From contig NMRA01000185.1 of assembly GCA_002633005.1 (NCBI GenBank), forward strand, positions 138,402 to 202,401: a DNA stretch of 64,000 nucleotides, given 5' to 3'. Source of the stretch: Phoronis australis. Lineage: Eukaryota; Phoronida; Phoronidae. Below the pieces are notes generated by a model. That model was not told the origin of the DNA and searched no databases. It was given only the letters and a program-made list of their open reading frames with translations. The translations under genes and the position numbers were made by a program. This document shows positions 10,401-23,214 of this stretch, piece after piece (positions within the stretch are counted from its first letter, which is position 1; each line of letters starts with the position of its first letter).

Positions 10401-13379
10401 TCTCTCTTTGGTTATATCAACTTTGTTAGTTACTGGTACTTTTTAGTACAAAATCGCTGTTCATGTTCTGAGTTGTTATTCTGAAATTGATTGAATAACA
10501 AATGTGTAAAATTTTCGTGACAGCGGTAGGCCACCATACTTTGACCAAATTAGGAAATGGCGTAAACATAAATACAATGGAAAGAATTTGTTGTGTAATT
10601 AAGTCGAGATGGTTCTTGAAAGTATTCTAAACGTTTGCACCAAATGTAGGTCATGTTACATGAATCTCATTGGCATAACATGGTAACCTCTGTTTTTTTC
10701 TGCGACTGCAGACAACAGAATTTGTTGAGATATAGTCAGCGGAATTGCTAGATTCTTGCTGCCAGGACCATATATTGCATCGGAGATGGGAACCCTATGG
10801 ATGTTACTGTAATGTGTTACAATTAGAGAGGAAGAAAGACCTAACGTGTTTGTGTCAGAAAATGTCCTCTGTCTGCCTTTATTGACTTGGTCAATCATGT
10901 CGGAGGTCGTCAAGTACAGCGCATGTTTGGTCTTCAAACAGGTCTGCGGTTGAGTGATTTGGATCGAATCCTGTTCGTGACGAGCTCCATTCCATTGTTA
11001 GTAGTCGGATGGTAGAAACCAGCCTGAAGTTGTCTGGCAACAATGACCTCTATCGGTGTTGTTTGGATTATAGACTTGAGTCGCTTGCTGTATGGTAAGC
11101 AACTTTTACTAACACTAGCCTATTCGAAACAGCAAACATGATGGCAACATCAACTGTTTGAAAGTTTCCGCAATTACATCAGACTTCATGCTCGCAACAA
11201 ACACTTGTTATTTTGCCATTCAATGTAAGAATTTTGTTTAATGTTGATAACACACCTTTGATTCTGAAGTACGACTACTGAGGTCAATGAAGACACCTTT
11301 CTGTGAAAATAACGTGGTGTTAACAAAAAACAAAAACATTGCATTCTTGTCTACTTTACATTTAGAGCAATGCTAACCGCAATGACGACATTTCAGTTAT
11401 TTTTCATTTGGAGAGCTATCGAGTTTACATAACCTAGCTTTCGCTACGACTGACTACAGAAAAAATTCTTGCGCTGTTCTCTTGTGAAGCGAGAAGGCGC
11501 CAATAAGACTGCCATTTTTTAATACAGATATAAGCTGCATCAATGAGGATAGCAAAATTTTTCATTTCCAAGACTAAAATTTCCAAATATTATTGTCGAA
11601 ATCTCTGGTTCTGTGAAAGCGCCAGTATCGAACCTGTCATATTTCGATATGTTGCCGATTTTTTCAAGCTAAAGGTATGCTGGAAGAGCTAAATATGTGT
11701 TTCTTCGTAACAATACATTCCATACTAAATTACCGTGTTTGCAAGCTAACAATTGCTGTAAAAATACGTGGTGACACTGCAAAATAGCAATGGCACTGCT
11801 TCATAGCTATTTTTTGTTCCTGAAGTAAAGTGTTGAAATGTTTCCGAAGTGCGTGAAAAACATGAGAGTCAAAGTGCGTAGGTTGGGTCACTCTGTACTA
11901 ACTAATTAGTTATAAGATAAGTTACTAGGTGTGTCTGTAGCTGACTTGCAGATCAAGACTGACTTTTAGCATATATAAAATCATAGCGTATTGACTTAAT
12001 ACAGCTTAAGACTATGTTGCAGCTCTTCTGTTTGTAAACGGGCTCTCCTTGATCTCTACGGACTCGTCTCACTTGATATTTTGATTTATGTCTACAATTT
12101 AATTTTTTTCTTAGCACATTATTATTTTAAGTTATGGTTGCAGAATGATAAAAGCCAGTTTTTAATTTCTTGCGTTAAGTCTGTGAGTATTGCAACCCAC
12201 AAAATTTTATGCCTGAACGTTTCCAGACATGGTGGTCGTTTTTGCTGTAAAAACGTGTTCTTACATAGGGTCTAGTTCTCCATAATGTGTTTATCTGAAT
12301 TTCGTCGCCGTCCCTGTACTTATTGTTTGATGTAATAAATTTGTTCCCAGAAAAAAATCGTTAAATCTAGCGCCCACAACTTTAGTTGAATGACTGTGTG
12401 GTTTATAGTAAATGACCATTTGGTTTTTGGGCGTGGTAAGAGTTAATGTGATGCGTAGTACTAAGTGGGTGGTGGTAAACGCTCCGTTCTCTGGTAAGTG
12501 CAAGTGGCCCGACTGTAACCCTTGAATTTTGCCCTCTTCAGAGAGATTGTTGAAAATTGGAGTCGGTGGTAATAACACTGTTCGTTTCCTGAAAAATCAT
12601 CTACATGGGGACCAGATTGGTTAATCAACTTAAAAGTCACCTATATTAAATTCGCAGGCAACGCTTACTTCGTCAATCCAGAAACGCAAACTTCATTTTA
12701 GAATTAATCAAGTTTACAATGGGTTCCACTCCAAACATGAGAGAAAGAATGGTTTTCCAAAATGGCACGCCATTTTCAATGAATCGTGACTATTCGACAA
12801 CTGTGAAACACGATTTTCAAGCTAACGTGTTTTTTCTTAGTTAATTAATTGTATGAATAAGTTTTAAACATTTTGTTAGATCATCAAGTGCAGTTTTAGA
12901 ATTATTTGATGTTTTAGTAGAGTAACTGGGCAATTTGTTTGAAAACTGAGAAACGCGTTCGTTGGGTCATTTTCGCTGTAGTTTGTTACTATTGACAACA
13001 ATCTCATTGTGCAGTTATGTTAATCAGCATGCTTGGTAAAACCGAAAAAAACAGCTCTTGGTATTTTCTACTTCCTTGAGTATTTTTCATGGTGATTTAT
13101 AAAAACAGGTTCCGTGGTGTTTGCACTTGTCCTAATCTTCATTAGCGATCATCGATCATTCAAAAAGTGGTAGCCAATATCCGGTAACGTGATGACTAAG
13201 AAAATCCTTTAGTCTCGTAAATTACACAGCATGTCCCGTAAGTGAGCACCCGTTCCTTACGCAGTTACTTGCTTAAACCAAAAAAAAAATGTGCGCAGTT
13301 ACGCTCTGAAAAGGTGTCCAGTACGTACTGCTAACGCTCTAGCAAGTACAGTTTGAACGGGTGGATAAAAGTATTAGAA
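10401..13379. other. Intergenic DNA; minus-strand remnant at 10656-11080
   Basis: A minus-strand segment at 10656-10937, extendable in other frames to about 11090, has protein-like composition but no recognised motif. The rest is AT-rich with no supported feature. Confidence 0.35.
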
Positions 13380-13616
13380 AGAACTACTTCTTCATGCTAT
13401 TCAGATCTTAATTCCTCGAATTGAAACCAGTGATCGGCATCTGTTTTAGGTTACGATCAAATTCAGCAGCCAGGTGCTGAAGGAAGTGACTAGGAGGTTT
13501 ATATTTCGGTGCACCGTCTTCCTCCGCGTCATCAACCCCATCGCTGTCTGCCACATACCCCCGAACCACATGCCTGGTCACTAATAGCGACAAGATATTG
13601 ATTCATTTTCTGACAA

Positions 13617-13833
13617 CTTCTGTGGGGTCACCATTAGATTTTAAACACCCGTCGTCGTCACTCAGTAGCCACAGAACTGTTCATGTTGTGGTGTTCTCTC
13701 TCCCAGGTTAGTTTAGGTCCCCCAATTTTTTCCGATGCTTTCACGAATTTATCAAAGGCAGTCACTCTAAGGATTGCACCGATCCATTTCAAGAACGACA
13801 TATCCCTCTTTTTCCAATTTCTCGTAAATTGTG
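13617..13833. repeat. Direct duplication, copy 1 (217 bp)
   Basis: Almost identical to 14093-14315; the main difference is a 6-bp insertion in the second copy. It overlaps the polymerase relic. Confidence 0.95.
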
Positions 13834-14091
13834 TAGAAAATATATCTGAAACTAAATAAGGCGATCCAGATCCTCCCAAGGATACTATTGTTTCATGAAA
13901 TGAAGAATATAAATCGGTAAATAAAACAACAAGAATGGATCAACTGAAATTTGAAATTTTCGGATGTAACAACTTCCTTTATCAACAAAAACAGAAATAA
14001 AGTAAAATCAAACACAAAATGACAACTGACATATAAGATATGATGTAATGAAAATGATACATTTTTGCGTAAAAAATTCAATGACATATTT

Positions 14092-14092
14092 N
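14092..14092. other. Single N (assembly junction)
   Basis: The ambiguous base sits exactly one base before copy 2 of the 220-bp duplication, so it probably marks a compressed gap or contig join. Confidence 0.85.
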
Positions 14093-14315
14093 CTTCTGTG
14101 GGGTCACCATTAGATTTTAAACACCCGTCGTCGTTACTCAGTAGCCACAGAACTGTTCATGTTGTGGTGTTCTCTCTCCCAGGTTAGTTTAGGTCCCCCA
14201 ATTTTTTCCGATGCTTTCACGAATGTTTATTTATCAAAGGCAGTCACTCTAAGGATTGCACCGATCCATTTCAAGAACGACATATCCCTCTTTTTCCAAT
14301 TTCTCGTAAATTGTG
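14093..14315. repeat. Direct duplication, copy 2 (223 bp)
   Basis: Begins immediately after the N at 14092 and repeats 13617-13833. Its right flank continues the polymerase N-terminal frame, while copy 1's left flank continues towards ExoII. That fits two haplotype versions of one locus joined in tandem. Confidence 0.95.
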
Positions 14316-14611
14316 AATGGTGTTGCATACGCGTTGCCAGGAAACACGTGTCTGACACTTCTATCGCGTGTCTGTTGGTCTCTAGCTACTTGGAACGCGG
14401 TGTTCCAAAAAAGAACTACAGAAGTTACATTACTAAAACCTACATTTGGTCTTGATGTAAAACTATACGAGAAATGGTCTTCGTATGAGTTGAGAAAAAG
14501 CTCGTTGTCAAAGTTGCGATGAGATCGACACCACAAGCGAGCAGTGATACCATCTTCGCTTTCTTCCATGAACTCTATCACGTAGATCCTGATTTGAAAC
14601 ACGGTTTGCAT

Positions 14612-16367
14612 TTAAGGAATATCGACAAGGAAAACGCCTTGAAACTAGTTCGAAGCCCCTTCTGACGAAGATATTGGTCTTAGACTCTCTCTTAACCCCT
14701 CCGAGACCAAAGTTAATGAGCAGCACAATTCATCGTCGTGTCGCCCGTGGTGGTAGAGAAACGGGTGCGCCGATGACGTTTTCAATCGCGCAAGTGTCGC
14801 AAACGTTCAGGATTTCGTCCAGTTCCACAATCTACCTCGACGTGGGTCGTTATATTATCCCTTCAAGTACGTACTGGTCACCTAAGATGGAAAACAAAGT
14901 GTGCAGGACACCTCGTCTCACTACTATTGGTTGCTCCATGAAAGCGTTCGGAAGGAGTGAGCCGTTTTCTTGGTTTCTGAAAATAAAACTGTTGGAGAAA
15001 TTCAGTTTCAGAACTACTGTATGCTTCCTAAGAACCATTAGGATGACTTGACGAAGGTGTTCGAGGCTCAAACTCAGTAGCCGTAAGTTCTAAATATTTT
15101 GCAGTCTTAATTCTTCTCACGAGTGCCCTGCTGCTTATATACGACCAGTTGTGACGATAGACGGCACACAGAGCGGGATCCATGTATCCGGAGATTGTAG
15201 AAAATCTAGGGTAGGAAGTGACAAGAATAACACTAATTTTTTACCAAAGATACAAACTACGAACAGCCGACTCCCGTGTTTGAATACACAAAGACGAAGA
15301 AAGCAGACGTTCTCTCCGGAACGCCGAATCACGTGTAAGCTTCTCATTGGACGTTGCCATCAAGTTTTTATGGGAGACAACTTCAAAGCTCTACAACAGG
15401 ATGTCGGCTGACTTTCCCCGATCTCCGGCAACTAATGACGTTACTTTTAGGCGCTGAGGCAGATGAAGAGCTAACGACTACTTTTGGGGCCGGTATACTC
15501 GTTTCGACTTGATCGAAGCCTCGTGAGATTGCCTCTTCGCACGCATACTTTCCCCTGTGAACCCTTCCTCCATGTCGTTGTAGACTTCGGGACGTGTCGA
15601 AAGTTTTCTCTCTTCATACTACAACCGTATTTTTTCGTCGTTAAATCGGAAACTAAGCCTGTTTGAAGTTTAATTCTCTTGTTTGTTACTTCGTGGTACA
15701 GCGTTGATTGATTGTCTTATCCTGCACTTGAACCTAATTGTAGTTGTAGTAAGCCTAGCACTGTTGGGGATAGTGGTAGGAATATAGTGGTCGGCGTGGG
15801 TCCTTTTTCAAGGCTGTCTTGTTGGTTAGAAAATTCTAGCTTCGTTAAAATCCAAGATGAACAAGAGCATGAATACTACGCATTATTTATAAAGTGTTGT
15901 TATAGAAATAATGAGTAGGATATTTTATAGCTATAAGTGTAACAAATTAAACAAAATAAAGTCTGTAGACTCTAAGTATGTGGAAATTGAACACACGTCA
16001 ATGTTTTGGTGGTGTTCCAGTGAAACAAAGGACCCGGAAGTTTGCATTCGAACCTCTTCTTTGGGCGTTGTGAAAATCCTTCGTGTTGACTGGTCTCGGC
16101 TCTGTCAACCCCATTCTCAGATTCGGAAATGTGGCATGTTATGAATTTGTCCACCTGGTCCTGCAGTCGATTCTGGTGCGATGTATGCCAGTCCGAAGAG
16201 GTTGCACTACTTAATATGGGTGTTTTTATTTCGATGCCGTCAAAGAAGACTGACACGTATTGTTTGACAGACACTCCCTTGGCCGGCTCCAGGATGACGA
16301 AAACGTTCCGTGGGCTTCTTTGATTCTGTATAGCCGCTGACACGGTGAGGTTCTGACAGTATTCCAC
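14612..16367 (-). pseudogene. Minus-strand remnants, possibly the polymerase N-terminal extension
   Basis: Open segments at 16367-15972, 15347-15135, 15071-14850 and 14726-14508 run in the same direction as the polymerase relic and directly upstream of it. The 16367-15972 segment has a 'LQDQVDKFI' stretch like the N-terminal region of related polymerases, but the similarity is weak. The remaining segments are unassigned. Confidence 0.3.
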
Positions 16368-17229
16368 TCTTAATCTATCACTTAATTTCTTAATTCTTCC
16401 TTTGCTTGCATGCTCTTTATTACATCATACTTCCATCTTCTTTCCTCATGATGAACCTGGACTATGGCCTGCGCAATTACCAATTCCGCAAAGACGCCAA
16501 CGACTGTCTTCTCAATCGTGTCCTCCACAAATGCTTCTACTTCGTTTTTTAATTCGGAACCCTAATCAGGAGCTGGTGAATTTTAGCTAGCGAGCCGGGA
16601 TGTCTCGTAGACACCACTTCCTCTGGGGCTTCTGTAATTTAGTAACGCAGACACAGCGTCGTTCTGTGAATCTTTCGTTTCCGATTCATTTGTGCACTTG
16701 GTGCTTTTTTGCTTGCACTCTCTTGATCATTATGTTCCAGTCGCTACATATATATCTCTACCATGGCCTTCTCTATAGCGGTTTCCACAAATGTTTCCAC
16801 TGTGTCTTTTTTGTCTTTTTCCCCAAGCTCTGATCAGGGATTACTCCTTTTCCATACGTCGTTTGCTGCTGTGTCTTTTGTAACTGTTGCCACGCACACC
16901 GTCACCAAATGCACATTTCACCACGGCAGCCACCATTTCCACTACTGTTGAACTGGTTGAAATTCATTAAATTTCGTCTCTGAGCTCGTCCATCCTACTT
17001 TCCCCTTCGCTCTTGTAATCAAAGCGACGTCACAAACTATGACGTATGCAAAACATTAATCACGAAACGCTACACGTCATCCAATCTATACATATATATT
17101 CTTTCTTGAGATTTGTGTAATTAATCTTGAATTGAAGTTGCTATAAACAATAGCATTTCGTGAAAGAAATAACTTTTGACTAAGACCATTTACCGCTATA
17201 AAAGAGGTCTTTAACTTTTTCTTTTCTTC

Positions 17230-17291
17230 GTTGAGGGGTGATGTCTGGGCACGGATAGATCTGAATGTTCGTTAGCGCACACCCCCTCAAC
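17230..17291. repeat. Inverted repeat (hairpin)
   Basis: The arm 'gttgaggggtg' is repeated as its complement 'caccccctcaac' with one extra base, around a loop of about 37 bases. It may be the end of an element; no partner was found. Confidence 0.5.
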
Positions 17292-17789
17292 GTTTTTTGA
17301 ATCTGAACAAAAGTAACAAAAGGGCACTTTGCTCAAATAACATTATGCAGGGACATTGTCAGCCAAAAAGATTCCGTACAAATATCGGGTCTAGTAATTG
17401 CGGTGGCATAATTCTCGGGCGCAAATCAAATACGAATTATCAGCTGCGCACGTCTTAAACACTACGCACCGGTAAGCTGTCAAGTTCCCTGGAAAGCAAA
17501 AAAATAGTACTACGAGCAATGCTGGTCAGGTTGGAACATGCCCCTAGACCCTGCTACCACTCATGTAGTCTCCTGCACAGACCCACGACGTGACGTCAGC
17601 CTGAGCTTGTGAAGCCCGGGAACCAGGTTACCACTCATGCTATGTAATAGCATAGCTCATCGCTATTTGTCATTTTTGTGGTGTTCGCAATTGGTATGCT
17701 CGCATACGTTCTGTTAATGGAATCTGATGTTAATGTTCGAGGTGTTCATAGAACGTCATGTTAAGTTATGGCCGTAACTGGTATGAGGC

Positions 17790-18164
17790 GTGATCAAGCC
17801 ACGCACCATGCTTTCGAGAAGGAAAAGCATCTCTGACTTCACGAAGAGACACGGTCCAAAATCTGGCCCACTCCTGTGGGACTGTTGCATCTCAATGTGC
17901 TGTAAAACGTATTACGTGAGGGCCGACGACAGTAAGTCTCACTTCAGCTACAAAGATGAACAACAACAGAGAAACGAGATTGGTAAGAAGACGAAAGTGT
18001 TCGTAGACCACGAAGACTAACTCGGCCTGGAACAAAGATTTTCGACTAGGTGGCAATAATAACGCGTATACCCATGTGCAACAAAGATGTACATTCACAA
18101 ATTTTTACAAGAAGTGACTTTAGTGCTCGAAGACGGTGTCACCACTGGACCTTTGGACCTCTAA
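17790..18164 (+). pseudogene. Protein-primed DNA polymerase, C-terminal fragment (inverted)
   Basis: A plus-strand segment with 'CCKTYYV' near 17898, a 'YTHVQQR' stretch in another frame, and 'LEDGVTTGPLDL' ending at TAA 18162-18164 matches the C-terminal motif order of the same polymerase family (Lys-Thr-Tyr-Tyr strand, tyrosine-rich helix, final 'DGVTT-PL'). Frameshifts and at least two stops break it. The orientation is opposite to the N-terminal piece at 13.4-14.6 kb, so an inversion or a second element is implied. Confidence 0.6.
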
Positions 18165-19072
18165 TGAAATCTCGATAAATTGTACGGATGATGGTGTTTG
18201 TACGTCTTTATAATTGTAATGTGTTGGAATGTATTTTGTTGTAATTACACGTTTCAACAACAATAGGTTTCTTTTCCATTTTGGGTCTTCACAACATCTC
18301 CTTTTCATGGGTTAGACATACGCGACACCTCAGTGTTTGGCGTTAGCTTATCACGACGACACGTGGTGTTGGTGTACACTGACCTTTTTCCCCACTCTTG
18401 ATCAGTTGAACACAACAAGTTCATTTGAGCGTAATCAAAATAACTTCTTTTTAGTGTCAGAAATTTGTGTGGTGGACGGTGCCACGCCCTACATGCCCAG
18501 CGATGTCATCACGTGACTTCCTATTTGATTATGACTCTCGTTTTTTCTTACGTTACTTCCGGTTTGCGGAAGATTTCCCGTTACACGTATCACCGTTGAA
18601 ACTAAGGTAGGCCTACATTTCGAACTCAAAGGGATGCCGTCATCTCCTGGTCTATTTTGGTCTATTTGACAATGACCCTACTGTCCTTTTTACTTCTTTC
18701 CGGTTTTCCGATGACGCCGCTTCCGGAATCACCATTGACCTCTCATTTTTACCAATGTCATTTAACCGATGATCTTCTCAAAGATGTCGCCTAAACGACT
18801 TACTACATTATTCGCCCCCAGGTATTAGGGACACCCTCCCGGCAGAAGCCCGGGCCTGCATCGTTTTAAAGTGTACCTTCAAAGAATTACCTAGCTAACA
18901 ATCATTAAGTGAGCTTTTCCCGAACTGGACACTAATAAATTAAATGTTAATCTCATGCCTCATTTTCACTCTCCAAAATAGACCAAAACTATTACTGGGA
19001 TTTCCGAAACGTTGTTCGATTTTCTCATGTGCCGGCTAGAGCAGTATTTATGGATTTCTCAGCTCGCGCTGA
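18165..19072. other. Intergenic DNA
   Basis: No host gene was seen. A stretch at about 18825-18890 reads like a LINE C-terminal motif ('TLPAEARA') but is too short to assign. Confidence 0.3.
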
Positions 19073-19076
19073 TTAA

Positions 19077-20732
19077 AGGAGAATGCCACCCAAAAAACAA
19101 CCTATTCTGTATCAATTTAGATCGAGTAGCTCCACTCGATAACGGCAGGTTCGGTTGCGTTACCTGACACCTGACGGCAGGCGGAGGTGTTGAAATTATC
19201 CAATGACGTAATTGGTTTCACACGCAGTCTGTTCAGCAGTTCACAACACGGATTAGTGGTGACAGCTTATCGCTTGAATTCATCTTTTAACACCAATTAA
19301 TCGTCAAAAATCGATGTAAAACCGTTAAAAAACACCGAGTTCTTGTAAAAACGTGTTGTTTTATTTCGCTGTCACGGATTTACTGGTATTTGGACACATC
19401 GTAGCCTACAAAGTTCGGCATGCCAATTTAGCAAGGTCCGTAGCAGGATTTTGGGGTCTGTTCGGAGATAAATTCGAAGTATTCTCCGTGAAATACAGAC
19501 AGGAGAACCTAGATCTGTGTAGTTAATACTTTGTGATTTTTTTAGTTCTAAACACACAAAACGCTTGTTATCCCGGTCAGTGGCTCGGAACCCGATCAGG
19601 CCCGTCGCGACAGCCGGGACTGGCACGAACATAAAGCAGCTTGAGTTGGAAACTAAACCTCCAGTCACAAAAAGACTATAATAGTGAGCCAAAGAAATAA
19701 TGTGCACGTAATTATATATGTGAATTAGCCATGAAACTGAAAATCTACTTACTTGTCGGGGGCCGCGAAGTAGGGTTCCCCTTCCACAGACCGTCATTGC
19801 AAAGGTTGTACAGTAACAATGTTTTGAATTATGTATTTATATTTCTAAATAAAGATTCCCCTAACATGTGACCATAGCATATAAAATCGAGTAATTCCTT
19901 CACAACAGCTTTCTGTCAGCGAACACTGAATTAGCATGCGCTCACACGGCCTCAGTGCCCGGACAATTACCTTTGCTGCCGGCATCAAAAGCCGGTAACG
20001 CAGTGGTTTATTCATTGCTGGCTTTTTAAAACATTTGCACTTACGAGCACTCCAAGGCAATACTAATACTGTATCTAATGAGACAGATTTTGATTCGAGG
20101 TTTCATATAAGCATTGGTTATGAGAATAATTCATTTCGAAACAAAACGCAGAATAGTAAACGTCTACACGGCAACTCGCCCGGCGCCAATCCTGACTTAG
20201 TCAAGAGCTCATCCGACGAAGACTACACGGATCGTTACTATAGGTTTCACAGGCTACCGGTTCGAACCGGAATACGAAATACTAGAGAGGCGCCGTGAAC
20301 ATGCACAGGCAACGAAGCGTATGGATAGTTCTTTGGTAAACCGGAATTCGTCAGAGAAATCCCTGTCGACGAAATGCCGGCCACAGACACGGAGATGTTT
20401 CACGGCCTCACTTGCTATTAACAGCGTACCTTTCATTCTTCACTACCGCGAGCCACTTCCTAAGCATTTCAGGCTCTCTAAGAAGTCGAAAAAGCCATTA
20501 ATACGCGCTTTCTTGGCAGCTTCATAGTTCGGACAAGCGGAAACCGATGCATCGCAACGTGGCGACATTCACTATGCAGACGAACCACTGACGTCGCAGC
20601 GTCGCTTCTCACCTTCCTCACAGGTTAACGCGACACCCCTCGGCAAGGTGAGGTCGACCGTATAAGAGGCGATGTGGATATAGACGGATTAAGACGGTAA
20701 AAAAGACTAACTAAATCGGGTGGCATTCTCCT
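19077..20732. mobile_element. 1.66-kb DNA element with TTAA target duplication (Kolobok/T2-like)
   Basis: Perfect 15-bp terminal inverted repeats, AGGAGAATGCCACCC and its complement at 20718-20732, are bounded by TTAA at 19073-19076 and 20733-20736. TTAA followed by AGGR ends resembles the T2 MITE/Kolobok pattern. The interior is GC-richer than its surroundings and has no intact transposase. The open segments at 19372-19797 (-) and 20035-20527 (+) are unassigned, with a 'GYRFEPEYE' stretch in one plus frame near 20255. It is probably non-autonomous. Confidence 0.8.
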
Positions 20733-20736
20733 TTAA

Positions 20737-23214
20737 AGTTTGTCCGGTTACTTTTGTAGGCCTAACTCAAAATTAGGTCAACTCTCAACATTGAAATGTA
20801 TGGCAGCTTATAGCCCATTTCTACACGTATATACAGCTGTTCAGTTCCCGTGTGTCTAGGCTATCGTTTATTATCGAAGGAAAACTAACTTATCTTGGAA
20901 TTTTACAGAAGTCGGCAAATTATCAACAACATGCTACAAACTCCAAATCTGCGCGAAACAGAAAATGATACTAAAAATAATGGTTTCACACTTTGCCAGC
21001 AGGAGCACATGCAAGTGACATCTTGTGCCAAAGTATTGGTATATTTTAATTTGGCAAACAAAGGAACATAGTGCCCCATGACTCAAGGTGCCCCACTTTC
21101 TCCTACTCCCACTCCTCCCCTCCCAACTCCCAATTGTGGTTTTTGTTGTATTTTTGATACCATGCCTAAACCATCATTTACCTTGTTTTGAGAAGTGTCC
21201 AAATTGTCAGCATCATCAAACATTCCTTCATAGCTCTGCACATCACAACTGTGAACACAACATCCCGAAAACGTGAAAATAGAAGAAAAACAAAACTCTA
21301 GCTTCATGGACATGACTGTGACGTATGAACGTACCCAGCGCCTGTGGGTTATGTCCACCAATGGCTAGTTATTTCTTCAAACGTGTCTGCCATATCTGCG
21401 CTTTCCTGATGTCTGTGGGAAAATGAAAAGACCCGCAGCGTGCTCAAATACTAACTTAAAGGCCTTTGCCATTGCCTTTGAAGCTTCGGTGTTACAGAAG
21501 CTTTGGTCAGTGGAATTACTTAATTTTGGTCTTTTATCGAAGTCGTTAGCAGCTCTAGTTAACTCCGAAGTTAAGAGGTGGACGACCTTATTCATGCAGT
21601 CGCCATTTTAGTAGTAAGCCTCTGACGAGGCACACGCGTAAAAAAATCACGCTTTGCGCTGTATTTAAGCGCAAAATGCATTGTTTTTAAAACGTAAAAA
21701 GGGTAATTTCTCAAATATAAGCAGTAGCGCGAAATCGAACCCTCTAGCTCCACTGTTGCTACCACTGAAACGCTGTACCACTGAGCCAAATCGCGATAAA
21801 CCTACAATAGTGAATGTCGATCACTCGGCTCCCAATCGTGGCAAGTACATGTTTTAAGACTTTTTCGTTTGCAATTTGTATGAATTTAACATGTTTTAAT
21901 ACCCTAATAGCTGATGAAATCATGTGCATCTGGGTCTTTTTGAACTATATCAGAGCTCCGTCTGTCGTGGCTGTTGAATTGTGGACAGTACCCTTGGCCA
22001 ATAGTAGACAATCTACGCTACTTCGTACTTGGTTAGGACTTAACGGAAGAGGCCGAGCTAGCAACCGTTATTGTTTTCAAATAATAAGACATTTCATAAC
22101 ATTGCTCCAGCTTGTAGCCTTTTCTCATGCGGGACATCTTGCGAATATCTAGGTGTATGCGTTTCCGAACTGAGAGAGCATAAGTTTTATTTTCTCAGGT
22201 TACATTCGGTGGGAAATTCCTGACAACTAATACGTATGCTATTTTTTTCTCTGTCAACAGTGTCTTTATATTCTTCTCAAAGGACAGCGATGAAATATTG
22301 TGTGCGATATACTGTCATCGTTATTGTAGGCTCATGTGCAACACTGAATTCAAACTTCTTGGAATGACAACAAAAACTATTTTCTTTATTTCTTTAATCA
22401 TTGTTTCAGATGCTATCTTATATAAATCTTGCGCCGATGGCACTTCAGTGCTCATTCAAAACCCTGCACTGTTGAACAAATCTCCTGTCTGGCTCTAGCC
22501 TAAGCATTCCAGCATGAAAATACGGCAATGGTTGAAACACCAGTTAGGAGATTATTTCCATCGTATTGGAAGTTCAGCAGTTATATTGTTTCTCGTTATC
22601 TATTACGCAAACAAAAATCAATCAAAATTCCACATGTTTCAGTTGCTTAAAATCAATTGCCGCCGCCGGCATAGCGGCGGGCGAATACCCGGCTCTAAGT
22701 GGGCCACTTTTCAAAATTTCGCCGCTGTTTAGTTGTCGACAATCGAAGCGCCTTTAGGGCTTATAAAACACTCGTTAATCTTGAATTTTAGTGAGCCGAC
22801 AACTCAGTCACAGACAATGTGTACAAGCGTCATTTTCGAATTCGCTGTCTGAAGGCGGACCACTGGCAGATCACCGCGGGCATCGTGACTTGAATAACGG
22901 CTACTCTAAGTCACTTTCTTGAGTCGCTGGTGGTTTAGATTTTCTGAATTGTTGGTAACGGAAATAGAATCCTGTCATTCATTGAATATTATGAGTCTGG
23001 TATTATGAGAACTAATGCTTCCGTTTTTAGTTTTTCTCGCTTGCCTGGCTGGCCCATGGTGTTCACAGGTTTCAAAAGATTGCATCGTCTGTTTTACTGA
23101 GGCCTACAATATCTTCCCTGTTGCGATCCTCCCTGTGCAATAAAGAATAGCGTTTTATTATATTTACAGTGAAATTTATCCTAGGCAACGCCGAGTAGGC
23201 CTAGTGGAGTAGGG
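20737..23214. other. Intergenic DNA upstream of transketolase
   Basis: It contains a tRNA-like repeat (21726-21797) and a short GC hairpin near 22660 ('ccgccgccggcatagcggcgg' region). No further gene was supported. The transketolase promoter probably lies at the right end or just beyond it, but no core element could be fixed. Confidence 0.4.
21726..21797 (-). repeat. tRNA-like pol III promoter, probable SINE head
   Basis: On the minus strand there is an A-box-like TGGCTCAGTGG and, about 44 bases on, a B-box-like GGTTCGATTTC. CGCGA at the start pairs with TCGCG at the end. The T-arm does not pair, so this is a tRNA-derived repeat and not a working tRNA. Confidence 0.5.

Larger units (their letters stand above)
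13380..14611 (-). pseudogene. Broken protein-primed family B DNA polymerase, N-terminal to ExoII part
   Basis: Minus-strand frames at 14611-14249, 13879-13658 and 13593-13408 follow the order seen in the widespread mobile or virus-like DNA_pol_B_2 polymerases of marine animals: a 'FLNSYEDHFSY' segment, a 'FPGNAY' turn before the ExoI region, and an ExoII-like 'ITGFNSRN' followed by Asp-Leu-Asn. The intact enzymes copy linear element DNA from a terminal protein primer, as in Polinton/Maverick elements and relatives. The copy is dead: the ExoI acidic pair is altered, the ExoII tyrosine position is a stop codon (13408-13410), and there are frameshifts. It is also interrupted by the duplicated block at 13617-14315. 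The palm and thumb are not adjacent; a C-terminal piece lies inverted at 17790-18164. Confidence 0.65.
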
